DNA of 64,000 bases from Sphingomonas sp. PAMC26645. Lineage in GTDB: Bacteria > Pseudomonadota > Alphaproteobacteria > Sphingomonadales > Sphingomonadaceae. This document shows, piece by piece, positions 17,114-26,065 of the stretch. Where the stretch lies: NCBI RefSeq assembly GCF_004795835.1, contig NZ_CP039249.1:3819001-3883000 (forward strand), given 5' to 3'. The notes under the pieces are model-generated. The model saw only the letters and a program-made list of their open reading frames with translations. It had not been told where the DNA came from and ran no database searches. Within the stretch, counting starts at the first letter, position 1. Every line of letters begins with the position of its first letter. A program made the translations under genes and the position numbers.

Positions 17114-18304
17114 TCAATCGTCGGCGGCGGGTACGTAGACGCGCGCGGCGGTCGACAGCTTGTCGATGCACTCGGCGATATGGCTCTCGTCGATCACCAG
17201 CGGCGGCAGGATTCGGACGACGTTCTCGCCCGCCGAAACCAGCAGCAGATTGTGGTTGTCGCGCGCGAACGCGACGAACGCACGACTGTCGCTCTTGAGC
17301 TTCAGCCCGAGCATCAGCCCGGTGCCGCGAACGCTGTCGAACAGGTGATCGTGGTTGGGGATCATCTGCTCGAGCCCCTGCCGCAACCGGTCGCCCATCG
17401 CGGTGACGTTGTCGAGGAAGCCGTCCTCCAGCATCACGTCGAGGATGGCCTCGCCCGCCGCCATCGCCAGCGGGTTGCCGCCATAGGTCGATCCGTGCGT
17501 GCCGGCGACCATGCCCTTGGCGGCTTCCTCGGTCACGAGGCAGGCGCCGAGCGGGAAGCCGCCGCCGATACCCTTGGCGACCGCCATGATGTCCGGCGTG
17601 ATACCGTACAGTTCGTGCGCGAAGAATTTCCCCGTGCGCCCGTAGCCGCACTGGACCTCGTCGAGGACCAGTAGCAGGCCGTGTTCGTCGCACGCCTTGC
17701 GCAGGCCGGTGAGGAACTCGTGACTCGCCTGGCGGATGCCGCCCTCGCCCTGAATCGGCTCGACCAGGAAGCCCGCGGTGTTGTCGTCGATCAGCGCGAG
17801 TGCGCCTTCGAGATCGTTGAACTTCGCATAAGCGAACCCCGGCAACAGCGGCTCGAACCCGTCGCGCATCTTCGCCTGGTTGGTCGCCGAGATCGCCCCG
17901 AGCGTACGCCCGTGGAACGCGGTGTCGAACGTGATCAGCGTGTGGCGCTGGGGGTTACCGTTGGCGAAGTGATAGCGCCGCGCGGTCTTGATCGCGCACT
18001 CGACCGCTTCCGCGCCCGAGTTGGTGAAGAACACCGTGTCGGCGAAACTGTTGTCGACGAGGCGCTGCGCGAGATGCTCGCCCTGCGGCGACCCGTACAG
18101 GTTGGACACGTGCATCAGCGTGGCCGCCTGCTCGGCGATCGCCTTGGTCAGATGCGGGTGACCATGACCGAGCGCGTTGACCGCGATGCCGCTGGCGAAA
18201 TCGAGATACTGCTGGCCGTCCTCGCCGAAGAGGTACGCGCCCTCGCCTCGGACCGGACGCACGCCACACCGCGGGTAGACGGGCATGAGCGGGGTGATGG
18301 TCAC
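17114..18304 (-). CDS. argD: Acetylornithine aminotransferase
   Basis: PLP-dependent aminotransferase interconverting N-acetylglutamate semialdehyde and N-acetylornithine; some family members also act on succinyl-diaminopimelate. The 396-residue protein has the class-III pattern: FTNSGAEAVECAIKTARRY, LVLDEVQCGYGRTGK, and the PLP lysine in AVAKGIGGGFPLGA. GTG 18304 is chosen because AAGGAG lies 9 bases upstream and homology begins at TPLMPVYPR; the frame stays open 35 codons further up without support. It is the first gene of an argD-argF-hslO run. Confidence 0.95.
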   Translation of the reverse strand: MTITPLMPVYPRCGVRPVRGEGAYLFGEDGQQYLDFASGIAVNALGHGHPHLTKAIAEQAATLMHVSNLYGSPQGEHLAQRLVDNSFADTVFFTNSGAEAVECAIKTARRYHFANGNPQRHTLITFDTAFHGRTLGAISATNQAKMRDGFEPLLPGFAYAKFNDLEGALALIDDNTAGFLVEPIQGEGGIRQASHEFLTGLRKACDEHGLLLVLDEVQCGYGRTGKFFAHELYGITPDIMAVAKGIGGGFPLGACLVTEEAAKGMVAGTHGSTYGGNPLAMAAGEAILDVMLEDGFLDNVTAMGDRLRQGLEQMIPNHDHLFDSVRGTGLMLGLKLKSDSRAFVAFARDNHNLLLVSAGENVVRILPPLVIDESHIAECIDKLSTAARVYVPAADD

Positions 18305-18544
18305 GACGGCAAGCTCCTTCAAACAGCGAGGGCGACCCTTAGCGGCCGCCCGAACCGCCTGATACGAGCGCGCGCCGCCGGGAGCAACACCGCTTGCATC
18401 ACCCACCAAAGCTGACCGAGATTATATCGCCGTCACCCTGTCGCATCACCTTAAACAAGCGCATGCATCGGAAGACGCGGCGCCAGGATCCTGTGTGCTT
18501 TGATTCGATTCGAATGACCTCGTCAAAGTACAGGGGAGATAATC

Positions 18545-19333
18545 ATGATCAAACTTACAATCGGCATAGCATTGGCATCGACCGCGATATCGCCGGTAGT
18601 CGCACAAGACGTCCTGTCGGGTACTTGGAAGGGTGATATCAGTGCCAGTCAATTGTCCACCAAACCTTCCAGCACGTTGATAGACAAGGGACTATACACC
18701 TGCGCCACCTGCAAGCCGGTGGTGAAGGTTGTCGCCGACGGTGGCTGGCATGCGGTGGCTGGACAGCCTTACTACGACGAGATGTCGGTCACCGTCGTCG
18801 ATCCGGCGGTCGTGAAATACGCGACGAAGAAGGGCGGCAAGATCGTCAGCGAAGCGACCGAGACACTGTCTGCCGACGGAAAATCGATTGCGACGGCATT
18901 CAGCGAGACGGTGGGCACGACCGGCGTTCCGATCACCGGCACGTCGGTCAGCGATCGCGTTGCCCCCGCTCCTGCCGGCGCGCATGCCACGTCGGGCTCT
19001 TGGCGTCAGACCAAGGATGCGCAGGTGTCCGACAGCGGGCTGACGTTCACGTTCGCGCAGGTCGGCAAGGTCGTGACCTATTCGACGCCGATCGGCATCT
19101 CGTTCGCCGCGACGATCGGCGATCCGGCAGTGCCGGTGACGGGCGATCCGGGCTGGACGACTGTGTCCCTGACGCAGCCCAGTGCCCGCACGTTGCACGA
19201 GACCGATATGTTCGAAGGCAAGGTGACCGGCAAATTCCTCATGACGGTCTCGCCCGACGGCAAGACGATGACGATCGACGTCAACGACATCAAACGTGGG
19301 AAAACGTCGACGCTGGTCGCCTACAAGCAGTAG
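18545..19333 (+). CDS. Secreted hypothetical protein
   Basis: A 262-residue protein with a signal peptide (MIKLTIGIALASTAISPVVAQ). The mature chain begins DVLSGTWKGDISASQ and has one CxxC-like pair (YTCATCKPV). The rest is Gly/Thr/Val-rich and strand-like, suggesting a periplasmic beta-sandwich. ATG 18545 follows AGGGGAGA. The sequence just upstream is lower in GC than the surroundings. I recognise no family; the WKGDIS-type start is seen in lipocalin-like and uncharacterised proteins. Confidence 0.75.
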   Translation: MIKLTIGIALASTAISPVVAQDVLSGTWKGDISASQLSTKPSSTLIDKGLYTCATCKPVVKVVADGGWHAVAGQPYYDEMSVTVVDPAVVKYATKKGGKIVSEATETLSADGKSIATAFSETVGTTGVPITGTSVSDRVAPAPAGAHATSGSWRQTKDAQVSDSGLTFTFAQVGKVVTYSTPIGISFAATIGDPAVPVTGDPGWTTVSLTQPSARTLHETDMFEGKVTGKFLMTVSPDGKTMTIDVNDIKRGKTSTLVAYKQ

Positions 19334-19364
19334 GTACTCGTGTAAAAGTTATGTCGGTGCCCAG

Positions 19365-19424
19365 GTTGTACTCCCGCGAAGGCGGGAGGCCGGGCTGGGC
19401 ACCGGCCTTCGCGGGTGAACACAA
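19365..19424. repeat. Family A intergenic inverted repeat
   Basis: Arms CTCCCGCGAAGGCGGGAGGCC and GGCCTTCGCGGGTG frame a GGGCTGGGC centre, between the convergent secreted-protein gene and parE. Confidence 0.82.
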
Positions 19425-19519
19425 TGGGGGTGGCGAGCTTGGCGAACTCGGGCCGCCTCCGTGTCCTTTTCGGACGGGCGCGACATCGCTACCCGTTCCC
19501 GACACGCTCTACCGTTACG

Positions 19520-21529
19520 TCACGCGTCGATCGCTTCCTCGTCCATCCGCCCCGCGTTCTCCTGGATGAAGGCGAAGCGGTGCGCGGGGTTGTTGCCCAT
19601 CAGGCGGTCGACCAGGTCCTTTACCTGCGCGCGCTCTTCGTATTCCTGCGGAAGCGTGATGCGGAGCATGCCGCGGGTGGCGGGGTCCATCGTGGTTTCG
19701 CGGAGCTGGCTCGGGTTCATCTCGCCGAGTCCCTTGAAGCGGCCGACATCGACCTTCTTGCCCTTGAACACGGTGCGTTCGAGTTCGGCGCGGTGCGCGT
19801 CGTCGCGTGCGTAGACGCTCTTGGTGCCGACGGTCAGGCGATAGAGCGGCGGTTGCGCGAGGTAGAGGTGCCCGCGGCGGACGAGTTCGGGCATCTCCTG
19901 GAAGAAGAACGTCATCAGCAGCGTCGCGATGTGCGCGCCGTCGACGTCGGCGTCGGTCATGATGACGATGCGTTCGTAGCGCAACGTGTCCGGGGTGCAG
20001 TCCTTCCGGGTGCCGCAGCCCAGCGCGAGGGTGAGGTCGGCGATTTCTTGGTTGGCGAAGATCTTCGCGCTGGTCGCCGACGCCACGTTGAGGATCTTGC
20101 CGCGGATCGGGAGGATCGCCTGCGTTTTCCGGTCACGCGCCTGCTTGGCCGAGCCACCAGCCGAATCGCCCTCGACGATGAAGAGTTCCGTGCCCTCTGG
20201 CGAGTTCGCCGAGCAATCGGTCAACTTGCCCGGCAGGCGCAGCTTCCGCGCGGAAGTGGCGGTCTTGCGCTTGACGTCGCGTTCCTGCTTGCGGCGCAGG
20301 CGCTCGTCCATCCGCTCCAGCACATAGTTCAGCAGCGCCTTGCCGCGCTCCATGTTGTGGCTGAGGAAATGGTCGAAATGATCGCGCACCGCCTTCTCGA
20401 CGAGGCCGGCGGCTTCGGGGCTGGTGAGGCGATCCTTGGTCTGGCTCTGGAATTGCGGTTCGCGGATGAAGACCGACAGCATCAGCTCGCTGCCGACCAT
20501 GACGTCGTCGGCGCTGATATCCTTGGTCTTCTTGTTGCCGACGAGATCGCCGAACGCGCGCAGGCCGCGGACCAGCGCCTGGCGGAGGCCCTGCTCGTGC
20601 GTGCCGCCGTCGGGGGTCGGAATGGTGTTGCAATACCAGCTGTACGAGCCGTCGCTCCACAGCGGCCATGCGACCGCCCATTCGACGCGGCCCTGGGTTT
20701 CGCCGTTCGCGCTCGGGAAGTCCTGCGAGCCGGAGAAGAAGTCGGAGGTCGCGCATTCGCGGCCGGCGATCTGGTCGCGGAGGTGATCGGCGAGGCCGCC
20801 CGGGAACTGGAACACGGCCTGCGCGGGGGTATCGTCCGCGATCAGGTCGGGTGCGCAATGCCAGCGGATCTCGACGCCGGCGAACAAATACGCCTTCGAG
20901 CGGACGAGCTTGTATAGGCGTTGCGGCTTGAAGTTCAGTTCGGTGCCGAAGATCTCGGTGTCGGGGGTGAAAGCGACGCTGGTGCCGCGACGGTTGGGCG
21001 TTGGTCCGAGGTGCTCGATCGGTCCGAGCGTCAGGCCCTTGGCGAAGCGCTGGCGATAGAGTTGGCGGTCGCGCGCGACTTCGACGACGGTGTCGGACGA
21101 CAGCGCGTTGACGACACTGATGCCGACGCCGTGCAGGCCGCCTGAGGTCGCATAGGCCTTGCCCGCGAACTTGCCGCCCGAGTGAAGCGTGGAGAGGATG
21201 ACCTCCAGCGCGGACTTGTCGGGGAACTTCGGGTGCGGATCGACCGGGATACCGCGACCGTTGTCGACGATCGTCAGGCGGTTGTTCGCTTCGAGCGTGA
21301 CTTCGATCCGCGTCGCGTGGCCGGCGACCGCCTCGTCCATCGCGTTGTCGAGCACTTCGGCGGCGAGGTGATGCAGTGCGCGTTCGTCGGTACCGCCGAC
21401 GTACATGCCGGGGCGGCGACGTACAGGTTCGAGGCCTTCGAGCACCTCGATCGACGACGCGTCATAGGTGTTGGCGGCGGTTTTGCCGGCGCCGGGCGCC
21501 GAGGGGGACGCGAACAGATCTTCAGCCAT
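19520..21529 (-). CDS. parE: DNA topoisomerase IV subunit B
   Basis: ATPase subunit of topoisomerase IV, which decatenates daughter chromosomes together with ParC. The 669-residue protein has the GHKL ATP site (EVLDNAMDEA, VDNGRGIPVD, GLHGVGISVVNAL) and the TOPRIM motifs EGDSAGGSAKQARD and DADVDGAHI. The length and lack of a long C-terminal insertion favour ParE over GyrB. ATG 21529 is chosen because homology starts in the first 30 residues; the open frame continues upstream through the divergent gene without homology. Confidence 0.93.
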   Translation of the reverse strand: MAEDLFASPSAPGAGKTAANTYDASSIEVLEGLEPVRRRPGMYVGGTDERALHHLAAEVLDNAMDEAVAGHATRIEVTLEANNRLTIVDNGRGIPVDPHPKFPDKSALEVILSTLHSGGKFAGKAYATSGGLHGVGISVVNALSSDTVVEVARDRQLYRQRFAKGLTLGPIEHLGPTPNRRGTSVAFTPDTEIFGTELNFKPQRLYKLVRSKAYLFAGVEIRWHCAPDLIADDTPAQAVFQFPGGLADHLRDQIAGRECATSDFFSGSQDFPSANGETQGRVEWAVAWPLWSDGSYSWYCNTIPTPDGGTHEQGLRQALVRGLRAFGDLVGNKKTKDISADDVMVGSELMLSVFIREPQFQSQTKDRLTSPEAAGLVEKAVRDHFDHFLSHNMERGKALLNYVLERMDERLRRKQERDVKRKTATSARKLRLPGKLTDCSANSPEGTELFIVEGDSAGGSAKQARDRKTQAILPIRGKILNVASATSAKIFANQEIADLTLALGCGTRKDCTPDTLRYERIVIMTDADVDGAHIATLLMTFFFQEMPELVRRGHLYLAQPPLYRLTVGTKSVYARDDAHRAELERTVFKGKKVDVGRFKGLGEMNPSQLRETTMDPATRGMLRITLPQEYEERAQVKDLVDRLMGNNPAHRFAFIQENAGRMDEEAIDA

Positions 21530-21584
21530 GGCGGGAACGTAGCCGCAGGCGTCGGACAAAGCCACAGGCTCTGTTTGTTCTCCC

Positions 21585-21602
21585 TGTGATGCAAAAGTCA
21601 CA
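21585..21602. promoter_or_regulatory. Possible operator: TGTGA-N8-TCACA inverted repeat
   Basis: A perfect 5+5 inverted repeat with an 8-base spacer in the divergent region between parE and the outer-membrane gene, followed closely by an AT-rich GATATAGAT. The spacing is wrong for a classical CRP site (N6), so the binding protein is unknown. Confidence 0.3.
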
Positions 21603-21688
21603 TTGATATAGATTGTTGCTTTGGGGGGATAACTTTCGCGGAACCGGCCGTTTATGAAAAACCTGTCATGAAGTTTCCGGGAGTGAAT

Positions 21689-22546
21689 ATGACTAAGACG
21701 ATGATGCTGGCGCTTGCTGGCGCCGCTACGCTGGGTTTTGCCGCGATGCCTGTCGCGGCGCAGGAGATCACCGAAGACGCACCGTTCAGCGGCATCTATT
21801 TCGGTGCGGCCGGTGGCTATGACGTGCAGCCGAACGACGAAGGTTCGTCGATCCTGTTCGATCGCAACCTCGATGGCCGCTTCGGTGACGCCGTCACGAC
21901 CGCTGCCGGCGCCAACGCGTTCTCGCCGGGCTTCTGCAACGGCGCCGCACGAAGCAGCACCGCTCCTGCCGTCGGTGGTCGTGGCTGCCGCAACGACAAG
22001 GACAACACCGCCTATTACGCCCGCGTCGGCATCGACCAGCAGCGTGGCAACATCGTCGTCGGCGTCGTCGGCGAGTTCGGCAAGTCGAACATCCGCGACA
22101 GCGTCACCGCCTTCTCGACCACGCCCGCCTTCTACACGATGACGCGCGACCTCGCCTGGGAGGCCTCGATCCGCGGCCGCGCCGGCTATGCGGTCAACAC
22201 GACGCTGTTCTACGGCACGTTCGGTGCAGGCTATGCACGCATCAACCGCGATTTCTATTCGAGCAACACCGCCAATGCCTATGCGCAGAGCGGCAAGAAG
22301 AACCAGTTCGGCATCACCGGCGGCGGTGGCATCGAGCAGAAGCTCGGCAAGAACATCTCGGTCGGCATGGAATATATGTTTCACCAGTATCAGGACGACG
22401 ACGCCCGCGTTCTCGTGACGCGCGGCACGCAGCCGGCGAACAATCCGTTCGTGCTCGCGCCGAACACGGCGGGGACGGCGTTCAAGCGCTCGGATGACAA
22501 CTTCCGCTGGCACAGCCTGCGCGGCACGGTGGCGTTTAGGTTCTAA
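21689..22546 (+). CDS. Outer-membrane beta-barrel protein (OmpA-like/opacity type)
   Basis: A 285-residue protein with signal peptide (MTKTMMLALAGAATLG...AAQ) and a mature barrel of about eight predicted strands that starts with GIYFGAAGGYD and ends with Phe (GTVAFRF), the usual BAM recognition residue. Repeated strand patterns (YARVGIDQQRGNIVVGVVGEFG, LFYGTFGAGYARI, ISVGMEYMFHQYQ) fit the small porin family of sphingomonads. ATG 21689 is chosen because of GGGAG just upstream; ATG 21668 would add seven residues. A strong bidirectional terminator follows. Confidence 0.85.
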   Translation: MTKTMMLALAGAATLGFAAMPVAAQEITEDAPFSGIYFGAAGGYDVQPNDEGSSILFDRNLDGRFGDAVTTAAGANAFSPGFCNGAARSSTAPAVGGRGCRNDKDNTAYYARVGIDQQRGNIVVGVVGEFGKSNIRDSVTAFSTTPAFYTMTRDLAWEASIRGRAGYAVNTTLFYGTFGAGYARINRDFYSSNTANAYAQSGKKNQFGITGGGGIEQKLGKNISVGMEYMFHQYQDDDARVLVTRGTQPANNPFVLAPNTAGTAFKRSDDNFRWHSLRGTVAFRF

Positions 22547-22652
22547 GGCGCAGGGCGGCCGCTGCCACGCTGGCAGCGGACTCGCCCAAGCCCGGCCGGC
22601 GCGGTTCACCGCGACCGACGACATGGGCTTTGCCCATGACTAGCTGATATAG

Positions 22653-22688
22653 AAAAGGCCGCTTCCTCAGACGAGGAAGCGGCCTTTT
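22653..22688 (+). terminator. Strong bidirectional rho-independent terminator
   Basis: A perfect 16-bp stem AAAAGGCCGCTTCCTC / GAGGAAGCGGCCTTTT with loop AGAC. T-tracts appear on both strands, so it can end transcription of the outer-membrane gene and of leftward transcripts. A small CATGGGC-TTT-GCCCATG hairpin precedes it. Confidence 0.92.
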
Positions 22689-22738
22689 CGTTGCTAGCTG
22701 TAGCATCCGCCATTCGATAGCCAGTTGCCAGCCGCAAG

Positions 22739-22797
22739 CTTGTTTCCCCGCGAAGGCGGGGACCCAGTCTGGGCTCCCGCCTTCGCGGGAGAACAAG
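22739..22797. repeat. Family A intergenic inverted repeat
   Basis: A nearly perfect copy beginning CTTGTTTCCCCGCGAAGGCG and ending in its mirror GAACAAG, with CCCAGTCTGGG in the centre. The gap 22547-22965 holds the terminator, this element and the next; I see no gene there. Confidence 0.87.
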
Positions 22798-22823
22798 GAA
22801 GGGTGCCACCCCCTCCATGTGCC

Positions 22824-22927
22824 CCACCCCGGCGGAGGCCGGGGCCCAGTTGGGCAACGTTGCTAAACGCGGGCGGCGCTCAGTTACCGCGACCTTCCCA
22901 ATTGGGCCCCGGCCTTCGCCGGGGTGG
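22824..22927. repeat. Family B element
   Basis: CCACCCCGGCGGAGGCCGGG and the mirrored right end (GGCCTTCGCCGGGGTGG) flank a 45-base core, with CAGTTGGG mirrored by CCAATTGG. It lies directly next to a family A copy. Confidence 0.88.
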
Positions 22928-22965
22928 CACCTCTTGGAAGAGCCGTTTGCCATCAAATTAGAATG

Positions 22966-23721
22966 TTATCTTGGTCGCGGACCACCAAACGGCAGCGGCG
23001 GCGTGGGACGACGATCGCGGCGCGGGAGCTGCGCCTGGTACGCATGGCCGCAATGATCGACGCAATACGGGAAGCCGGGGTTCACCGCCTTGCCGCAGAA
23101 GTGAAAGTCGGGTTCGCCGGGATGGCCGAGCGGCCATTTGCAGATGCGGTCGTTGAGTTCGAGCAGGCTCGTCTTGTTCGCCATCTCGGCCGACGGCTTG
23201 GCCGGCACGAGACGACGCGGCGGGGCCGGCGTGCTAGGCGGCTGCTGCTCGCCGGGTGCCTGGCGGAGGAAGCCGCCTGGGCCGACCGAGCGCAGGATCG
23301 GCTGCGGCGCACGGACGGGCGCGGCGACGGCCGGAGCAGCCTCGTCCTCATCCTCCTCGTCGTCCTCAGGCTCTTCGGCGGCCGGCTCCGGCTCGACCGT
23401 TGCCGCGGGCTTGGCGGCTGCGACGACGGACGGTGCGACCGGGGCGGGCTTGGGAGCCTCGACCTCGACCGGCTCCGGTGCCGCGACAGACTCGGGCGAC
23501 GCCGCGACTGCCGACGCCGTTGCCTCGGCCGCAGCCGCCGCCTTCGCCTCGGGATCGTTCGGCTTCACCGGCGACGGGCGCGCCTGTAGCTCGAGGCGGT
23601 GGGCCTTGCCGATGACGGCGTTGCGGCTGACGCCACCCAGTGCTTCGGCGATCTGGCTGGCGGTCTGGCCGGCCTCCCACATCGTCTTGAGCGTCGCGAT
23701 GCGCTCGTCGGTCCAGGACAT
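22966..23721 (-). CDS. gcrA: GcrA cell-cycle regulator
   Basis: An alphaproteobacterial sigma70-binding regulator that activates genes whose promoters carry CcrM-methylated GANTC sites. The 251-residue protein opens with the conserved helix-turn-helix segment WTDERIATLKTMWEAGQTASQIAEALGGVSRNAVIGKAHRL and closes with the sigma-interacting domain holding CKWPLGHPGEPDFHFCG and PYCVDHC. Between them is an Ala/Pro/Glu-rich linker of about 110 residues, longer than I remember for the Caulobacter protein (about 170 residues in total). It is divergent from the permease gene. Confidence 0.94.
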   Translation of the reverse strand: MSWTDERIATLKTMWEAGQTASQIAEALGGVSRNAVIGKAHRLELQARPSPVKPNDPEAKAAAAAEATASAVAASPESVAAPEPVEVEAPKPAPVAPSVVAAAKPAATVEPEPAAEEPEDDEEDEDEAAPAVAAPVRAPQPILRSVGPGGFLRQAPGEQQPPSTPAPPRRLVPAKPSAEMANKTSLLELNDRICKWPLGHPGEPDFHFCGKAVNPGFPYCVDHCGHAYQAQLPRRDRRPTPPLPFGGPRPR

Positions 23722-23786
23722 GTTCGTTCCTTAGTCTTGCTCAGCCGGGTTGCGGGCGGCAGCGGCAGCGATTACCCGCAACGCCT

Positions 23787-24641
23787 ATGAGCAGCCAGCC
23801 CCCAATCGGTGAAATCCATTCGGCGGTGCATTCCGCCCCCGGCGTTCCCGTCATAAAGAGCGTGAACTGGGAGGGATTGCGAACCCTCTATATCAAGGAG
23901 GTGCGACGGTTCTTCAAGGTGCAGCTTCAGACGGTGTGGGCGCCGGCGATAACGACGCTGCTGTTTCTGATCGTATTCACGATCGCGACGGGCGCAAAGA
24001 GCCCGGTTCCGGTCGATGGCCAGATCGTCGCGTTCGCCGATTTCATCGCGCCGGGCCTGATCATCGCGCAGGGCATGATGGGCCCGGCGTTCGCCAATGC
24101 GAGCTTCTCGCTGCTCGTCGGCAAGATGCAGGGGACGATCGTCGATTACCTCCAGCCGCCCTTGTCGACGGGTGAACTGCTGGGCGCGCTGGTCGCCGGC
24201 GCCGTGACTCGCGCAGTGATCGTCGGGATCGTGGTGTGGGCGGCGATGGCGCTGTACCCGGGTGTGCACGTGACCCCGCATGCGCCGCTCGCGATCGTCT
24301 GGTTCGGGTTGCTGGGCGCGACGTTCCTCGCGCTGCTGGGGGTGCTGACGTCGATCTGGGCGGACAAGTTCGATCATGCCGCGGCAGTCACCAACTTCGT
24401 GATCGCGCCGCTGTCGCTGTTGTCGGGGACGTTCTACTCGGTCGACAAGCTGGCGCCCGCGTTCCGCGCGTTCAGCCATGCGAACCCTTTCTTCTACATC
24501 ATCTCGGGCTTTCGCTACGGGTTCCTCGGGATCGCCGACTCGCCGGTAATGATCGGCGGGATCGTGATCCTAGTGATCGATCTGGTGCTGGCGACGCTCT
24601 GCTACCGGTTGCTGAAGAGCGGTTGGAAGCTGAAGAACTGA
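23787..24641 (+). CDS. ABC-2 type transporter permease
   Basis: A 284-residue inner-membrane protein with six hydrophobic helices and the ABC-2 permease pattern: a cytoplasmic N-terminal segment LYIKEVRRFFKVQLQTVWAP, a central region FADFIAPGLIIAQGMMGPAFANAS, and the late motif PLSLLSGTFYSVDKLAP...NPFFYIISGFRYGFLG. These are subunits of exporters or of lipid/polysaccharide translocators. No ATPase gene adjoins it here, so its partner must be encoded elsewhere. The stop overlaps the start of the serine hydrolase gene (TGATG). Confidence 0.9.
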   Translation: MSSQPPIGEIHSAVHSAPGVPVIKSVNWEGLRTLYIKEVRRFFKVQLQTVWAPAITTLLFLIVFTIATGAKSPVPVDGQIVAFADFIAPGLIIAQGMMGPAFANASFSLLVGKMQGTIVDYLQPPLSTGELLGALVAGAVTRAVIVGIVVWAAMALYPGVHVTPHAPLAIVWFGLLGATFLALLGVLTSIWADKFDHAAAVTNFVIAPLSLLSGTFYSVDKLAPAFRAFSHANPFFYIISGFRYGFLGIADSPVMIGGIVILVIDLVLATLCYRLLKSGWKLKN

Positions 24642-25912
24642 TGCACAGGCTCGCGCTCTGGCTGGTGGCGTTGGCGGTGGCCTTGCTGCCGGTCGGTGCG
24701 GTGGCGCAGGGCGCGGTGGCGGACCCGGCGTTGCGGGCGAAGGCGGATGCGCTGATCGCGATCCTTGACGGGCGCGGCGCGTATGACGCGTATTTCGCGG
24801 CGAGCTTCCGGGAGAAGGTGCCGAAGGCGCAGTTCTCGGCGATTATCGAGCAACTGAAGGCGACGCTGGGCGTGCCGCAGAAGATCGATTCGCTGACGGC
24901 GACGTCGGCGTGGTCAGCCGATCTGGTCGTCGGCTATGCGCGCGGGACGGCTAGCGTTCGGCTGGTGATCGCCCCCGAGGCGCCGCATGCCGCGACCGGG
25001 CTGCTGATTACCGGCACGGGCGCGCGCGACGATAGCCTCGCCAAGGTCGAGGCGGAGTTCCGCGCGCTGCCAGGGGCTAGCGGGTTCGGACTATATGCGC
25101 TCGGCGATGACAAGCCATTGTTATTGCATGGATATAACGTCGATCGAGCCGCTCCGCTCGGCTCGGCGTTCAAGCTCTGGGTCCTCGCCGAGCTCGCGCG
25201 GCAGGTCGCGCAAGGTGATCGGCAGTGGAACCTTATCGTAACCTTAGGCCGTCCGTCCCTCCCGTCCGGCATCCTGCAGACCTGGCCGGCGCAGTCCCCG
25301 CTGACGCTCCAGACGCTCGCCACGCTGATGATCTCGATCAGCGACAACACCGCGACGGACACGCTGATGACGACGCTCGGCCGCGACAAGGTCGACGCGC
25401 TGGCGGTCAGCGCAGGCGGCGCCGCCCCGGTGATGACCACCCGCGAGATGTTCGCACTCAAGTCCGACAAGGCGCTGACCGCGGCATGGGCAGCGGGTTC
25501 GGTGGAGGCGCGACGCAGTTTGCTCGTCGCCAATGCGGCGACGATTGCCACCGCCAAGCTCGACCCGACCGTGTTCGCCGGGAAGCCGGTTGCGATCGAC
25601 AGCGTCGAATGGTTTGCGAGTCCGGCGGCGATGGCGGGGGTGCTGGATCGGTTGCGCGCAGCGGATGCTACGACGCGGGCGATCCTCGCCGTCAACGCCG
25701 GCCTCGATCCGGCGATTGCGGCGCGGTTTCGATATGTCGGATTCAAGGGTGGCGGTGAGCCCGGGGTGCTGACCTTGAACTACCTCGTCCAGGCGAAGGA
25801 CGGACGCTGGTATGCGGCGACCGGGAACTGGCACCGGGCGGACGACGGCGTGAACGAGGTTCGATTCGCCGGGCTGATGGGGCGGGCGCTGGCGTTACTG
25901 GCGGCGCGGTAA
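24641..25912 (+). CDS. Serine hydrolase, class A beta-lactamase-like
   Basis: A 423-residue exported protein. A signal peptide (MHRLALWLVALAVALLPVGAVAQ) is followed by an N-terminal alpha+beta domain of about 100 residues (DUF3887/NTF2-like impression) and a beta-lactamase-fold domain. Motifs are SxxK as GSAFK (start of the helix PLGSAFKLWVLAEL) and SDN as SISDNTATD; the usual KTG box appears as KGGGEPG. The change at KTG makes true penicillin hydrolysis uncertain; a peptidase or esterase role is as likely. It is coupled to the ABC permease by TGATG. Confidence 0.82.
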   Translation: MHRLALWLVALAVALLPVGAVAQGAVADPALRAKADALIAILDGRGAYDAYFAASFREKVPKAQFSAIIEQLKATLGVPQKIDSLTATSAWSADLVVGYARGTASVRLVIAPEAPHAATGLLITGTGARDDSLAKVEAEFRALPGASGFGLYALGDDKPLLLHGYNVDRAAPLGSAFKLWVLAELARQVAQGDRQWNLIVTLGRPSLPSGILQTWPAQSPLTLQTLATLMISISDNTATDTLMTTLGRDKVDALAVSAGGAAPVMTTREMFALKSDKALTAAWAAGSVEARRSLLVANAATIATAKLDPTVFAGKPVAIDSVEWFASPAAMAGVLDRLRAADATTRAILAVNAGLDPAIAARFRYVGFKGGGEPGVLTLNYLVQAKDGRWYAATGNWHRADDGVNEVRFAGLMGRALALLAAR

Positions 25913-25935
25913 GCGTACCACCTCCGCGATCATTA

Positions 25936-26038
25936 CCCCCCCGGCGAAGGCCGGGGCCCAATTGGAAAGGTGGATATAACGAAGCGATATCCTTCGTTAT
26001 CAGCGTCCCCCAATTGGGCCCCGGCCTTCGCCGGGGGG
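25936..26038. repeat. Family B element
   Basis: CCCCGGCGAAGGCCGGGGCC and CAATTGG at the left, mirrored at the right, around a core containing its own AACGAAG...CTTCGTT inverted repeat. It lies between convergent genes. Confidence 0.9.
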
Positions 26039-26065
26039 TGTTGTTTGTAGGGATCTTGGCGGCGG

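Noticed and set aside
21585..21602. CRP binding site upstream of the outer-membrane barrel gene
   Set aside because: The half-sites TGTGA/TCACA are right but the spacer is eight bases, not six. Kept only as an unassigned inverted repeat.
21530..22624. N-terminal extension of parE by about 365 codons
   Set aside because: Homology to topoisomerase IV begins at ATG 21529. The extension lies opposite the outer-membrane barrel gene and has no family match.
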